The notes: generated by a model not told the origin, from the letters alone. A DNA stretch of 64,000 nt from Bog-159 sp963738345 (GCA_963738345.1 CAVTWI010000002.1:5084001-5148000); one strand, 5' to 3'. Shown: positions 1 through 8,607, counted from the first letter of the stretch. Numbers and translations: made by a program.

Positions 1-607
1 TTTTGCCGTTGGCCATCTCGCCCCAGCCGCCTTCGTTTAGGGCGAACTCCGCATCGATGAGGTCGCGGTGGTTCTTGATCAGCCACGCTACACCGTTGTA
101 AGGTCCGCCGCCTTCTTCGTCCGCGGTCAGCGCCACGATGATGTCGCGATCGGGTTTAAAACCTTCGCGTTTGTAGCGGATGAGGTTTGCGATCCATACG
201 GACGCCTGGGCTTTGTCGTCGCCTGTTCCACGTCCGTAGAAATAGCCGTCGCGCTCAATGAACTGGAACGGATCCATGCTCCAGTCTTCCCGTTTGGCTT
301 CGACGACATCGGTATGAGCCAACAGCAGGATGGGCTTGTGGACTCCCGCACCGTGATATCGCACCACCAAATTTGCCTTTGTAGGAATGGCGCCGCCAAT
401 GAAGATGTCGCTTTCCGGGAAGCCAGCCGCTTTTAGCCGCGCGGCCACGGCTTCGGCCACCGGAGTCGTCGCGCCCGTGGTATAGCCCGACTTGATCTCG
501 ACCAGTTCCCTATAGATGTCGCGGGCGAGTTGACGTTCCGATGGCGGCGGCAAGGTCTGGCCGGTGGCGACGGCGATCAACGCAGGCAATACGAGGAATT
601 TGAGCAT
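1..607 (-). CDS. M20-family metallopeptidase, N-terminal part (runs off window)
   Basis: The first 202 codons of a zinc peptidase of the M20 (ArgE/DapE/CPG2) family are visible; the C-terminus lies beyond base 1. The start is the ATG at 607, followed by a short signal-peptide-like stretch (residues 1-17, ending near ATGQT). Metal-site motifs are present: AHTDVV (His98, Asp100), GRGTGDDK (Asp130) and TADEEGG (Glu164/Glu165, catalytic base and ligand). The family hydrolyses amide bonds in peptides or acylated amino acids; the substrate cannot be told. The signal peptide suggests a periplasmic enzyme. It lies 21 bases downstream of the kinase gene on the same strand and may be the last gene of the sigma-kinase operon. 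No convincing ribosome binding site was seen. Confidence 0.85.
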   Translation of the reverse strand, partial: MLKFLVLPALIAVATGQTLPPPSERQLARDIYRELVEIKSGYTTGATTPVAEAVAARLKAAGFPESDIFIGGAIPTKANLVVRYHGAGVHKPILLLAHTDVVEAKREDWSMDPFQFIERDGYFYGRGTGDDKAQASVWIANLIRYKREGFKPDRDIIVALTADEEGGGPYNGVAWLIKNHRDLIDAEFALNEGGWGEMANGK

Positions 608-628
608 GTACGATTGTGCCACTGTGCA

Positions 629-3600
629 TCAGTGGTTTGTAATGGGCCAAGCCAACAAATGTCCGTCGCCGAAGCCGGCCACAACGGTGGGGGGGTGGTC
701 CCGAATGGAAACGGCGGCACCATCTCTCGCCGAGTAGCGGTAAGTCGCTGCGATGTTGCCGGTCCCGTTCGATCGCACTTCAATCTGGTTGGGGTATTGC
801 ACCGCGGTAAGGCGTCCGTCATCAGAAGTCGCGCAATAGAACGCCGCCTCTTGGGTGACCTGGGTGGCTTTGGTAATGTCGCTGGCGGGGATGCTCCACA
901 AGCCCGCCTGGGCACCCTCGGTGACCACCCCCCACCATCCATCTTGACTGGGGCACAGCATGTACACGGCTTTCTTCGTGAATTGGTATTGTTGACGGGG
1001 CGACATGGCGGAAGGTTGCCCCTGGTAAGTGGTTAGGTTTCCATTCCAATCGGAAATGAGCAAGTGCGTGCCATCCCGCAGAAAGGCCGCCGCCGCTCCG
1101 CCACCCACGGTGGTGGCGATGTCTTTGACGAACGCCAAATCCGGCAGACTCCACAGTTTTACCTTTTTATCGGAACTCACCGAAGCGAGCCATTTCCGAT
1201 CGGCCGAAATTCCAAAAGCATTCACCAGGCTTTCATGGACAGCCAGAGTGCGCAACAGTTTGCCGTGGGTGGTATCCCACAAACGCAGAGTTCTGTCGTC
1301 GCTGGCGGAGACCAAGCGGTCGGATTCTACGAAGCGCAGGAAGGTCACGCCGTCAGTATGTCCCTCCAGTACTCGCACAGTTTTTGTGGTTACGGGATCG
1401 ACGATGAAGATGCGCGAATCTTTCCCGGCAACGGCTAGTTTAGAACCGTCGGGATTGGCGGCCACGGACCATATTTCAAGCTGGCTAACGGGAAGGTCAA
1501 ACAGCAGAGACGGTTTTGTATATTCCCAGACGAAGCCCCCCCCACCCTCGCCAAGCGCTATCCAACGACGATGAGAAGGCACCCAAAACGAACGATAGAC
1601 GCCGGGTACCGGAGCCTCTTGCTTGAATTGCCATTCCTTATTGATATCGGGAGTCCAATAGAGGCGGCCGCGGTCATCCATCGCGCCAATGCCTTCGTCG
1701 CCAATCCAACCTATGTCGGCGATCCAACCGGTGGTCGCGAGGGTCTGCATGCGCCGCTTCTGTGCGAAGTCGTAAATGACCAATTGCTTGAAGCCGAGGG
1801 AAAAATAACGGCCGCTTTCGGACCAGGCGGAAGACCAAAGGCCGATCAACTTTTCGCCTAGAGTATCGTGAAAGACTTCGGCCAGACTATCGATCGTGCG
1901 AACGCTGATGCTGCTGACGCCGATAAAAACGAGAAGCCGCCGGTTGGGATCCAGTGTCGCGCGGAGGTAGGCATCATCCAGAGGCATGGTGCGGACGATC
2001 CGATTGGTCTTAACGTCGAACTCGATCCATCTCTGGGGCATTTCTTTGCCTACCAGGAACCCCCACCGGGTCGCCTTTTCATCCAGGCAAATCGCGGATT
2101 GGAAGGCCCAAGGCAGCGCGACGGTTGCCGCCGGTTGCTGCCTGGCGACGTCCCACTTGGTGAGGTGGCGGTTGTCGTCGTGAATGAGCCACAAGCCAGC
2201 AGTGCACTCGGCCCGCCCGCCGGCAGAGAACGTCGTGGTTAGGGGCGCCGCCAGATTTTGGCCGGGCACCCAGGCGCGCGTGAAGGACGGGCCGAAGAGC
2301 AGAAGTTGCGTGGGATTGAGCGAACCGTCGACTGCGGCAACCAGAGAGAGCGAGGGATCGGGAGGTAGTGGAACCTGGCGCCATCCAAATCGCGTTGCCG
2401 CGGACGGCGCCGTACCGGGAGAGACCGCCGGGATTATCTGCGATCGTCTTAGTAGGTAGTAACCGACACCAATCGACGGCAGAATAATGAGCACCGCAGC
2501 CACGACTATTGACCGCCGTATTCGCTTGGGTCGCGCCGCTATTGCTGCGACCATATCCGCTGAAGATCCCGGCGCGGCTTCGCCGCTCAAGGCACGGATG
2601 ACGTCGGCCGCGCTTTGAAAACGATCAGCCGGATTGCGCTCGAGACAGCGCAGAATCACACTTTCCCAGGTGCGGTCGAGATTCGGCACAAGGGTTCGGG
2701 GCGATACGGGCGGTTCGCGCAGGCGCTTGGTGGCGACGATCCAGGCACTCTCACCGGTAAAGGGTAAGACACCCGTGACCATCTCGTACATCACCACGCC
2801 CAAGGCATAAATATCCGTGGCGGCGGTGATCTCTCCACCTTCGATCTGTTCCGGCGCCATGTAGGCGGGCGTGCCGACTAATCCGCCGGCGGCGGTCAGT
2901 GTGGTGCGGGCATGATCGCCGCCACTCATGGCGCGCGCTAAGCCAAAATCCATGATCTTGACGTGCAGGCCCGCACGGTCCGGCTTTCCAGTTTCTTCGG
3001 GAACCAGGATGACGTTGCCGCTCTTGAAATCCCGGTGGATAATTCCAGCGCGGTGGGCGGCGGTCAGGCCCGCGACTAACTGCTGAACGATCGGTAAAGC
3101 TTCGCTAACTCCGACCGCCCCGGTGCGGGCCAGGCGATCCGCAAGGGTCTCACCGGAAAGCATCTCCATGGTCAGAAAGGTCACGCGGACGGACGGACCG
3201 CCGGAGTGATGCCCGAGGTCGAAGATGCGGCACACATTGGGGTGCGTGACCTGGCGGGCAAGATGCACTTCACGTTTGAAGCGATCCACGATGTCGTGTT
3301 GAACGGCGATTTCGGGACGGACCAGTTTGAGGGCGACCGAAGCGTGCAATTCCAGATCTTCGGCTTCATAGACTTCGCCCATGCCGCCACGGCCGATCAG
3401 GCGGAGGATTCGGTAGCGGCCAGCCAGAACCTCTCCGGATGGCAGACGGTTATCAGTTTGGGAGCTACCGGCGAAGTCACTGCCCAGATAGTCTGCCGCG
3501 GCTTCCGATAGGAATTCGTTGGATTGTTCTTCGGCCGCCAGCAGGGATGTCACTTCGCGGCACAAATCTCCATCGTCACCGCAGGCGGCGGCAATGTAAG

Positions 3601-3676
3601 CAGCCCGATTGGAGCGCGGCAATTCAAGCGCAGCGTGGAAGATTTGCTTGCATTGTTGCCAGCGTTCGGAGTCCAT
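629..3676 (-). CDS. Ser/Thr protein kinase with C-terminal WD40 propeller
   Basis: This is a 1015-residue transmembrane Hanks-type (PknB-like) kinase. An N-terminal leader of about 85 residues precedes the kinase domain (roughly 87-370), which has the glycine loop IGRGGMGEV, the ATP lysine in VALKL, the catalytic loop HRDFKSGN, DFGLAR, and GTPAYMAPEQ. One membrane helix follows the kinase (about 390-410). The remaining 600 residues form a beta-propeller; clear WD40 signatures are LEGHTDGVTFLRF and DDRTLRLWD. The kinase would sit in the cytoplasm with the propeller outside or in the periplasm, probably sensing a ligand or partner. The ECF sigma gene ends 15 bases upstream on the same strand, the usual acidobacterial and planctomycete pairing, so the kinase probably acts on the sigma factor or its regulon (inference). 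Confidence 0.95.
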   Translation of the reverse strand: MDSERWQQCKQIFHAALELPRSNRAAYIAAACGDDGDLCREVTSLLAAEEQSNEFLSEAAADYLGSDFAGSSQTDNRLPSGEVLAGRYRILRLIGRGGMGEVYEAEDLELHASVALKLVRPEIAVQHDIVDRFKREVHLARQVTHPNVCRIFDLGHHSGGPSVRVTFLTMEMLSGETLADRLARTGAVGVSEALPIVQQLVAGLTAAHRAGIIHRDFKSGNVILVPEETGKPDRAGLHVKIMDFGLARAMSGGDHARTTLTAAGGLVGTPAYMAPEQIEGGEITAATDIYALGVVMYEMVTGVLPFTGESAWIVATKRLREPPVSPRTLVPNLDRTWESVILRCLERNPADRFQSAADVIRALSGEAAPGSSADMVAAIAARPKRIRRSIVVAAVLIILPSIGVGYYLLRRSQIIPAVSPGTAPSAATRFGWRQVPLPPDPSLSLVAAVDGSLNPTQLLLFGPSFTRAWVPGQNLAAPLTTTFSAGGRAECTAGLWLIHDDNRHLTKWDVARQQPAATVALPWAFQSAICLDEKATRWGFLVGKEMPQRWIEFDVKTNRIVRTMPLDDAYLRATLDPNRRLLVFIGVSSISVRTIDSLAEVFHDTLGEKLIGLWSSAWSESGRYFSLGFKQLVIYDFAQKRRMQTLATTGWIADIGWIGDEGIGAMDDRGRLYWTPDINKEWQFKQEAPVPGVYRSFWVPSHRRWIALGEGGGGFVWEYTKPSLLFDLPVSQLEIWSVAANPDGSKLAVAGKDSRIFIVDPVTTKTVRVLEGHTDGVTFLRFVESDRLVSASDDRTLRLWDTTHGKLLRTLAVHESLVNAFGISADRKWLASVSSDKKVKLWSLPDLAFVKDIATTVGGGAAAAFLRDGTHLLISDWNGNLTTYQGQPSAMSPRQQYQFTKKAVYMLCPSQDGWWGVVTEGAQAGLWSIPASDITKATQVTQEAAFYCATSDDGRLTAVQYPNQIEVRSNGTGNIAATYRYSARDGAAVSIRDHPPTVVAGFGDGHLLAWPITNH

Positions 3677-3691
3677 GGCAAATCGCGCAAC

Positions 3692-4252
3692 TCAAGTGGC
3701 GGAAAGCTCCCGGTAGAGCCAAGCCTTGGCCATGGCCCATTCGCGCTTCACTGTAGGGGCGGAAACGCCCAGCGCGGCGGCCGTTTCTTCGACCGAAAGG
3801 CCGCCGAAAAACCGCATCTCGACTACTTTGGCTTGGCGCGCATCAAGCTGTTCCAGGCGGGTGAGGGCTTCGTCGATTTGGACCAGATCTGAGGCACGGT
3901 CATCGCTGACGATCAAGCCTTCGTCGAGGGTAGTCTGGCGCATGCCACCGCCACGTTTGTCGCGTACCTTCGACTTCGCATAATCCATCAGGATACGCCG
4001 CATGGCTTGTGCGGCTACGCCAAAGAAGTGGGCCCGGTTCTGCCAGGAGACCTCCCGTTGGTCGACCAGTTTCAGGTAGGCCTCGTGCACCAGAGCAGTA
4101 GCTTGCAGCGTGTGCCCCGGGCGTTCACCGCGCAGTTGGCCACCGGCGATGCGTTTCAATTCCTTGTAGACAAGGGGCGTCAGTTCATCGACTACAGCCC
4201 GGTTTCCGCCGCCGAGTTGGACCAGCAGTTGTGTCACCTGATCGGAAGCCAT
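3692..4252 (-). CDS. ECF RNA polymerase sigma factor (TIGR02999-like)
   Basis: This 186-residue alternative sigma factor belongs to the acidobacterial/planctomycete ECF group (PF07638/TIGR02999 type). Region 2 spans about residues 20-95 (TLQATALVHEAYLKLVDQ, then AHFFGVAAQAMRRILMDYAK), and region 4 is the C-terminal helix-turn-helix (VVEMRFFGGLSVEETAAALGVSAPTVKREW). No anti-sigma factor gene is adjacent. Instead, the Ser/Thr kinase gene starts 15 bases downstream, which fits ECF groups thought to be controlled by kinases. The start is the ATG at 4252, with the GGAG of gcggagaac just upstream. The gene is divergent from the PEGA protein at 4402; the 149-base gap may carry promoters for both. 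Confidence 0.95.
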   Translation of the reverse strand: MASDQVTQLLVQLGGGNRAVVDELTPLVYKELKRIAGGQLRGERPGHTLQATALVHEAYLKLVDQREVSWQNRAHFFGVAAQAMRRILMDYAKSKVRDKRGGGMRQTTLDEGLIVSDDRASDLVQIDEALTRLEQLDARQAKVVEMRFFGGLSVEETAAALGVSAPTVKREWAMAKAWLYRELSAT

Positions 4253-4345
4253 GTTCTCCGCACCCCTGCGTTTCGGCAGGACTAAGCAGGAGTATAGCGC
4301 GAACCGGCGACCGGTGCAGATGCCTGATCCCGTTATCGACGAGTT

Positions 4346-4393
4346 GTCGCGTTATTAGGTGAGAGCGATGGAAACGCACTCACGAAAAAGGAG
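4346..4393 (+). promoter_or_regulatory. Duplicated promoter/leader element, copy A
   Basis: The region in front of the PEGA gene at 4402 reads GTCGCGTT-N3-AGGTGAG, then a GGAAACGC block, ending in an AAGGAG ribosome binding site. Nearly the same arrangement occurs in front of the second PEGA gene (6510-6554). The shared blocks lie outside the coding sequences, so they probably hold a common promoter or operator. Which factor reads them is unknown; the ECF factor encoded next door is one candidate. Confidence 0.5.
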
Positions 4394-4401
4394 ATACGAC
4401 G

Positions 4402-5334
4402 ATGAAATGCACTGCTCTAATGGCTGCCCTGTTTACGGCCTCAATGGCCATGGCTCAGGTGATGATCCCGGACGGCACTAAAGTCCGCGTCCGTTTGGAA
4501 GAGAACCTGTCATCGGAAACCGCCGAACTGGGCCAGACACTGGATTTCGCGGTCACGCAGGAAGTGCGCGTCGGGGATGCCATCGTGGTGGCGAATGGCG
4601 CGCGCGCCACGGGCAGCATTGTCAAAGTGGAGCAAAAGCGCCGCATGGGCCGCGCCGGCATGCTGGATTTCTCCATCGAGCGGGTGCAAATGGTGGACGG
4701 CAATTGGCTGAGTGTGCGCTACACGCCCAACAAGAATCACGGCAAGGGCAGCGGCGCTTCGGCGGGTGTGACCACCGGCATATTGGCCGTCGTATTCTGG
4801 CCCGCCGCTCCGCTCGGCTTACTGATCAAGGGGCACGACGTCGAAATCAACAAGGGGCGTACCTATGACGTATTCGCAGACGAAAGCACCTACGTCGCGG
4901 CTGCCATGGCAGCGGGCACTCCCCTGATGACGCGCGCACTTCCCCAGGCTCCCGCCGTGATGCTGCGACAGCCGAATGGCGCGCCTGTGAGCAATGGCGG
5001 TCTGCCGGGGGGCGTAAATGTGGCGGCAAATCCGGTGCTGGTGAGCAACGCTTCGATGCTGAATACGGCGATGACGAACACCGCACAGCAGTCCGAGCCT
5101 GCCCAGGGCACACCCGCCACGCTGACGATCAACTCCAACCAACCCGGCGCGGATATCACGGTGGACGGCATGTTCGTAGGAAACGCCCCGACCACTATCC
5201 AACTGGCGCCTGGAATTCATAAAGTGGTTTTGCAGCAGGGGTCGAGCGTGTGGCAGCGCGATCTGCAGGTGACCGGCGGATCGGTTACGATCAACGCCAC
5301 GCTCACCCGGGCGGCCTTGAGAGCATCGCGCTGA
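4402..5334 (+). CDS. Secreted PEGA-domain protein
   Basis: This 310-residue exported protein has a signal peptide at residues 1-19 (ending AMAQ). A central domain (about 20-165) begins IPDGTKVRVRLEENLSS and contains a glycine- and proline-rich hydrophobic hairpin (TTGILAVVFWPAAPLGLLIKG); this type is frequent in acidobacterial envelope proteins and has no assigned function. A linker rich in Ala, Pro and Asn follows. The last 75 residues are a PEGA domain (GADITVDGMFVGNAPTT), a small beta-rich module usually found on surface proteins. The start has a strong ribosome binding site (AAGGAG, about 8 bases before the ATG). A hairpin terminator follows the stop. The PEGA module is about three quarters identical, by eye, to the protein at 6557, so the two modules are recent duplicates. 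Confidence 0.85.
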   Translation: MKCTALMAALFTASMAMAQVMIPDGTKVRVRLEENLSSETAELGQTLDFAVTQEVRVGDAIVVANGARATGSIVKVEQKRRMGRAGMLDFSIERVQMVDGNWLSVRYTPNKNHGKGSGASAGVTTGILAVVFWPAAPLGLLIKGHDVEINKGRTYDVFADESTYVAAAMAAGTPLMTRALPQAPAVMLRQPNGAPVSNGGLPGGVNVAANPVLVSNASMLNTAMTNTAQQSEPAQGTPATLTINSNQPGADITVDGMFVGNAPTTIQLAPGIHKVVLQQGSSVWQRDLQVTGGSVTINATLTRAALRASR

Positions 5335-5359
5335 AGAGTAAGCCATTTGAGCAGTAGAG

Positions 5360-5392
5360 GCCGGGGGCGCTTGATGCGCTTCCGGCTTTTTT
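5360..5392 (+). terminator. Rho-independent terminator
   Basis: An 11-bp stem (arms 5360-5370 and 5376-5386, GCCGGGGGCGC against GCGCTTCCGGC, two G-U pairs) with loop TTGAT is followed by six T. It lies 25 bases after the PEGA gene stop and ends that transcript. Confidence 0.85.
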
Positions 5393-5428
5393 CGTTTTAC
5401 GCGCCGGCAATTTCTTCGGCTACCAACC

Positions 5429-6481
5429 GTGTTGCCACTGGCGGCCCAGAATCTTACATTCAAGAACACCACACTATTGGCAGGAGCCGGCCAGAGGTCG
5501 GTGCACCTGGCGGACTTTAACGGTGACGGCAAGTTGGATATCGCCGTCGTCAGCGAGTCGGGGGGTGTCGCGGTGCTCTTGCGCGCAGGTAGCGGATATG
5601 CGGCCCCGGTAGCCACGCCGACGGGAGACCTGGGCGCCTGGGGCATGGCAACAGGCGACTTCAATCACGATGGCAAGATGGACGTCGCCGTGACCAACAA
5701 TCTCAGCAATACTGTCTCGATCCTGCTTGGCAATGGCGATGGTTCGTTTCGCGCGGCCGCCTTGTATGACACCGACCTGAGCCCGACAGCTATTGTGGCA
5801 ACGGACTTCAATCACGACGGCCATGTGGATCTGGCGGTGGTGAATGGCGGCTCGGGCGATGTAACTATCTTGCTGGGAAAAGGCGATGGGACGTTCCGCA
5901 CCGGTTCACGCATTTTCCTCGGAAGTTCACCAACCGACGCGGTGGCGGGTGATTTCAACGGAGACGGAATCCCTGACTTGGCCGTAACCAATGGCACACA
6001 GTTCTCACAGGTGGTGGCGGTGCTGCTCGGAAACGGCGACGGCAGTTTTCGCCTGGCGCAGAGCGCAACGGTCGGTAATGAGCCATTTGCTTTAACGACA
6101 GGCCATTTTGTTAAGGGCGGAAAGACCGATCTGGCCGTGGCGAACCTGGCCGCCAACGATATATCGGTACTCGCGGGTAATGGCGACGGGACCTTTGAGA
6201 ACAGCGCGACTTACCAGGCCGGCACAGGCCCCAGCGGCATTGTGGCAGCGGACTTCAATGGAGACGGCAAATTGGATCTGGCAGTGTGTGACGACGTTTC
6301 GGGGGACGTTTCCGTGTATTTAGGCAACGGCGACGGCACCTTCCAGGCGGCCAAGAGTTTCCCGGCCGACAGTTCGCCCACCTCCATTGCCGCGGGCGAT
6401 TTGGACCGTAATGGAACCATCGACCTGGTGACCGCGGGTCCCAACGGAATCGTGATTCTGCGCAACACCTCGCGTCCCTAA
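5429..6481 (+). CDS. FG-GAP/VCBS seven-bladed beta-propeller protein
   Basis: This protein of about 350 residues consists almost only of FG-GAP (integrin-alpha-like) repeats. Seven calcium-loop motifs are visible, such as ADFNGDGKLDIAVV, GDFNHDGKMDVAVT and GDFNGDGIPDLAVT, so it should form one complete propeller. Blade 5 (GHFVKGGKTDLAVA) has lost most of the acidic calcium ligands. It is probably secreted or surface-bound; the ligand is unknown. The start is uncertain. The GTG at 5429 is the first plausible codon, but the same frame reads upstream into TRRQFLRLPTVLPLAAQ, which looks like a Tat signal peptide, without any start codon before a stop at 5372. The gene lies between two PEGA genes. 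Confidence 0.75.
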   Translation: MLPLAAQNLTFKNTTLLAGAGQRSVHLADFNGDGKLDIAVVSESGGVAVLLRAGSGYAAPVATPTGDLGAWGMATGDFNHDGKMDVAVTNNLSNTVSILLGNGDGSFRAAALYDTDLSPTAIVATDFNHDGHVDLAVVNGGSGDVTILLGKGDGTFRTGSRIFLGSSPTDAVAGDFNGDGIPDLAVTNGTQFSQVVAVLLGNGDGSFRLAQSATVGNEPFALTTGHFVKGGKTDLAVANLAANDISVLAGNGDGTFENSATYQAGTGPSGIVAADFNGDGKLDLAVCDDVSGDVSVYLGNGDGTFQAAKSFPADSSPTSIAAGDLDRNGTIDLVTAGPNGIVILRNTSRP

Positions 6482-6509
6482 ATATTTTTGATCCGCTTTC
6501 CTGAGATTC

Positions 6510-6554
6510 GTCGCGTTGAGAGGTGAGCACCGAAAACGCGCTTCTCAGAGGGAG
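6510..6554 (+). promoter_or_regulatory. Duplicated promoter/leader element, copy B
   Basis: TCGCGTT-N3-AGGTGAG, a GAAAACGC block and a GGGAG ribosome binding site precede the short PEGA gene. The blocks match copy A (4346-4393) in order and nearly in spacing, with two bases fewer between AGGTGAG and the AAACGC block. The similarity was seen by direct alignment; function is inferred. Confidence 0.5.
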
Positions 6555-6556
6555 TT

Positions 6557-6910
6557 ATGGGATTGAAAATTGTCTTACTGTGGGCGGCAACGTTGGCCGC
6601 TCTCGTGGCGGCTCAGGGAGCCACACCCGCGGCAGGCGGTCCGACTGCGACTTTGACCATCAATTCGGACCAAGCCGGAGCCGATATTCAGATCGATGGA
6701 ATGTTTATCGGGAATTCTCCAACTACGGTTCCGCTAGTGGCGGGCATTCACAGGGTAGTCCTTCAGCAAGGGGGCAGCGCGTGGCAGCGCGACCTGCTAA
6801 TCACAGGCGGGTCTGTTACAATCAACGCAACGCTTGGGCGACCGGCGGCGCACCAAAAACGCGGGCCGCGGGTCACTCCTAGCGTAGATCAGCAAACCGG
6901 GGGGGCGTGA
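6557..6910 (+). CDS. Short secreted PEGA-domain protein
   Basis: This 117-residue protein consists of a signal peptide (about 1-20, ending LVAAQG), one PEGA module (about 30-95, GADIQIDGMFIGNSPTT) and a basic tail. It is a shortened paralogue of the protein at 4402: signal peptide and PEGA module are kept, the central 150-residue domain is missing. The start ATG has GGGAG five bases upstream. PEGA modules are thought to bind cell-surface components; no more specific role can be given. The gene converges with the LEA-like gene at 6915 with only four bases between stops. Confidence 0.75.
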   Translation: MGLKIVLLWAATLAALVAAQGATPAAGGPTATLTINSDQAGADIQIDGMFIGNSPTTVPLVAGIHRVVLQQGGSAWQRDLLITGGSVTINATLGRPAAHQKRGPRVTPSVDQQTGGA

Positions 6911-6914
6911 AAAT

Positions 6915-7178
6915 CTAGGATCCAGTCTTTTGTTTGACCTTCGCAGCTCCCTGTTGGGTCTTATCGGCACTCTTATTGACTGCTTTCTTGGTACCTGTCT
7001 TGACCTTATGCCCAGTTGTTTGTGCCGCTTTCTTGGTACCGCGTCCAGCGTCTTTGGCTGCTTCTTTGGTGGAATGGCCGGCATCCTTCATGTCTTGGCC
7101 GGCAGACTGGGCAAACGTGGCCAGCGGGAGCCCGGCAAAGAGGATTATAGCGAGTGCTGAATTGAAACGTCGTGTCAT
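6915..7178 (-). CDS. Small secreted Lys/Ala-rich protein with LEA-like 11-mer repeats
   Basis: An 87-residue product: signal peptide 1-25 (MTRRF... ending FAQS), then five consecutive 11-residue units (residues 31-85: KDAGHSTKEAA, KDAGRGTKKAA, QTTGHKVKTGT, KKAVNKSADKT, QQGAAKVKQKT). The period of 11, the lack of hydrophobic residues and the mix of Lys, Ala, Thr and Gly resemble group 3 LEA proteins, which fold into amphipathic helices on drying and protect membranes or proteins. That role is an inference. An upstream in-frame start at 7223 would place extra residues before the signal peptide, so the ATG at 7178 is preferred. It diverges from the gene at 7261. Confidence 0.7.
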   Translation of the reverse strand: MTRRFNSALAIILFAGLPLATFAQSAGQDMKDAGHSTKEAAKDAGRGTKKAAQTTGHKVKTGTKKAVNKSADKTQQGAAKVKQKTGS

Positions 7179-7260
7179 GCTTATTTGTGGGCAGCTTCGC
7201 AGCCATCGTGAAGAATAATACATTACTAGCTAATAAACTTGGCATTCAAACGGAACACTT

Positions 7261-8547
7261 ATGAAAAACATTACCCTTGCACTATTTACTCTTTGTTTAG
7301 CCGGCCTCGCACCTGGAGTCTGGGGCCAAACTCCTACCGCGACTTACACCAACAGCTACCAAACCGTCACATTGACCGGACTGGGAGGCAGTAACGGTGT
7401 AGGCCAGACCTCGGTCGATTGGGGAACGTGCGCGTACGACGGCACCAATACCAACTGCACCGTTACGGCGCCATATACCGGTGTGGGCGGCGGTGGGACC
7501 ATCTCCATCGTCTTCAGCTACCCAGGCAACGGGCCATCCCCATTCCTGGCTAACTCAATTAGCCCGGGCAGCAACTATGTCACCTTTGCGATCGCGCCCG
7601 GTAAGTCCGGAAATATCGTGGTGAGTTTGCAGGAAAGCACCGGCGCGAATGTCACCTTCCTTTCGAATAACTTCACTTTCTATTTTGCTTCGAGCGCGAC
7701 CTGCACAGTAGTGCCAGCTTCGTCCTGCAACGTGTCGCAGGTAGGCCTCACGCCGACTGCTACCATTACGGGACCGGTCTACGGCACCTTCGACGCTACG
7801 CCGGCGATTCTGGCGGTAATCACCGCCAGCAGTTATGGAGGCTTCTTGACGGTGGCGCCCGCCACGTGGATGGAGATATACGGGACTAACCTCGCCAACG
7901 TTGCCTCACAGGAATGGGGTGGCGCTGATTTTGACGGGAACGCAGCGCCCACCACGCTGGGAGGCACCACCATCACAATCGGCGGCGAAGCGACCTTCGT
8001 CGACTTCATCAGCCCATTGCAAGTGAATGCTCAAATACCATCGGATTTAGGCCCAGGACCTCAGCCGGTGGTGGTCAACACGCCGGGAGGAGCCAGTGCG
8101 GCCTTTACGGTGAACGTTGTGGCGACGGATCCCGGTCTGCTTGCCCCGGCCGTCTTTAAACTGCCTGCGGGACAATATGCCGGCGCACTTTTCCCCGATT
8201 ATTCGACCTATGTTCTGCCTCCGGGTGCGGTGAGTGGCGTACCGTCGAAGCGCGCCAAGCCAGGAGACACCATCATCCTGTATGGCATCGGCTTCGGGCC
8301 AGTCACACCGGACATTCCGGCGGGCGTGCTTGTGACGCAGTCTAACCTGCTGGCTGGAGACTTCCAGATCTTCTTCGGCGGTGTCCAGGCGAAAGTCGAT
8401 TTCGCCGGATTGACGGGCGGCTTCCTGGGCTTATACCAATTCAACGTGGAAGTCCCACAAGTAGCTGCCAGTGACACCGTACCTTTGACGTTTACCTTGA
8501 ACGGAACGCCGGGGGCGCAGGCACTGGTGATCGCGATATCGAACTAA
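7261..8547 (+). CDS. Secreted protein with TIGR03437 C-terminal domain
   Basis: This 428-residue exported protein has a signal peptide at 1-22 (ending VWGQ). Residues 30-160 are Thr/Gly-rich, probably beta-sandwich, with a few cysteines. Residues from about 180 to the end form the TIGR03437 domain typical of Solibacter-type secreted proteins (TASSYGGFLTVAPATWMEIYGTNLA, shortened here; then a PGDTIILYGIGFGPVTP block and LYQFNVEVP near the end). The domain occurs at the C-terminus of many otherwise unrelated extracellular proteins and may serve export or attachment, which is not established. A second example is in the gene at 51767. The gene stands alone and is divergent from the LEA-like gene. 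Confidence 0.85.
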   Translation: MKNITLALFTLCLAGLAPGVWGQTPTATYTNSYQTVTLTGLGGSNGVGQTSVDWGTCAYDGTNTNCTVTAPYTGVGGGGTISIVFSYPGNGPSPFLANSISPGSNYVTFAIAPGKSGNIVVSLQESTGANVTFLSNNFTFYFASSATCTVVPASSCNVSQVGLTPTATITGPVYGTFDATPAILAVITASSYGGFLTVAPATWMEIYGTNLANVASQEWGGADFDGNAAPTTLGGTTITIGGEATFVDFISPLQVNAQIPSDLGPGPQPVVVNTPGGASAAFTVNVVATDPGLLAPAVFKLPAGQYAGALFPDYSTYVLPPGAVSGVPSKRAKPGDTIILYGIGFGPVTPDIPAGVLVTQSNLLAGDFQIFFGGVQAKVDFAGLTGGFLGLYQFNVEVPQVAASDTVPLTFTLNGTPGAQALVIAISN

Positions 8548-8560
8548 GTTCGCGATGCGG

Positions 8561-8592
8561 GCCGCCGGAGTTAGTAGTCGGGATCCGGCGGC
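8561..8592. terminator. Candidate bidirectional terminator hairpin
   Basis: A perfect 9-bp inverted repeat (GCCGCCGGA / TCCGGCGGC) with a 14-base loop lies between two convergent genes. There is no T-run on either side, so termination is only suggested by position. Confidence 0.4.
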
Positions 8593-8607
8593 GCCTCCCG
8601 ATTTGGA

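Noticed and set aside
4819..5664. Minus-strand open frame of 281 codons
   Set aside because: It is antisense to the PEGA gene, its terminator and the FG-GAP gene, with Arg/Pro-rich composition and no recognisable motif.
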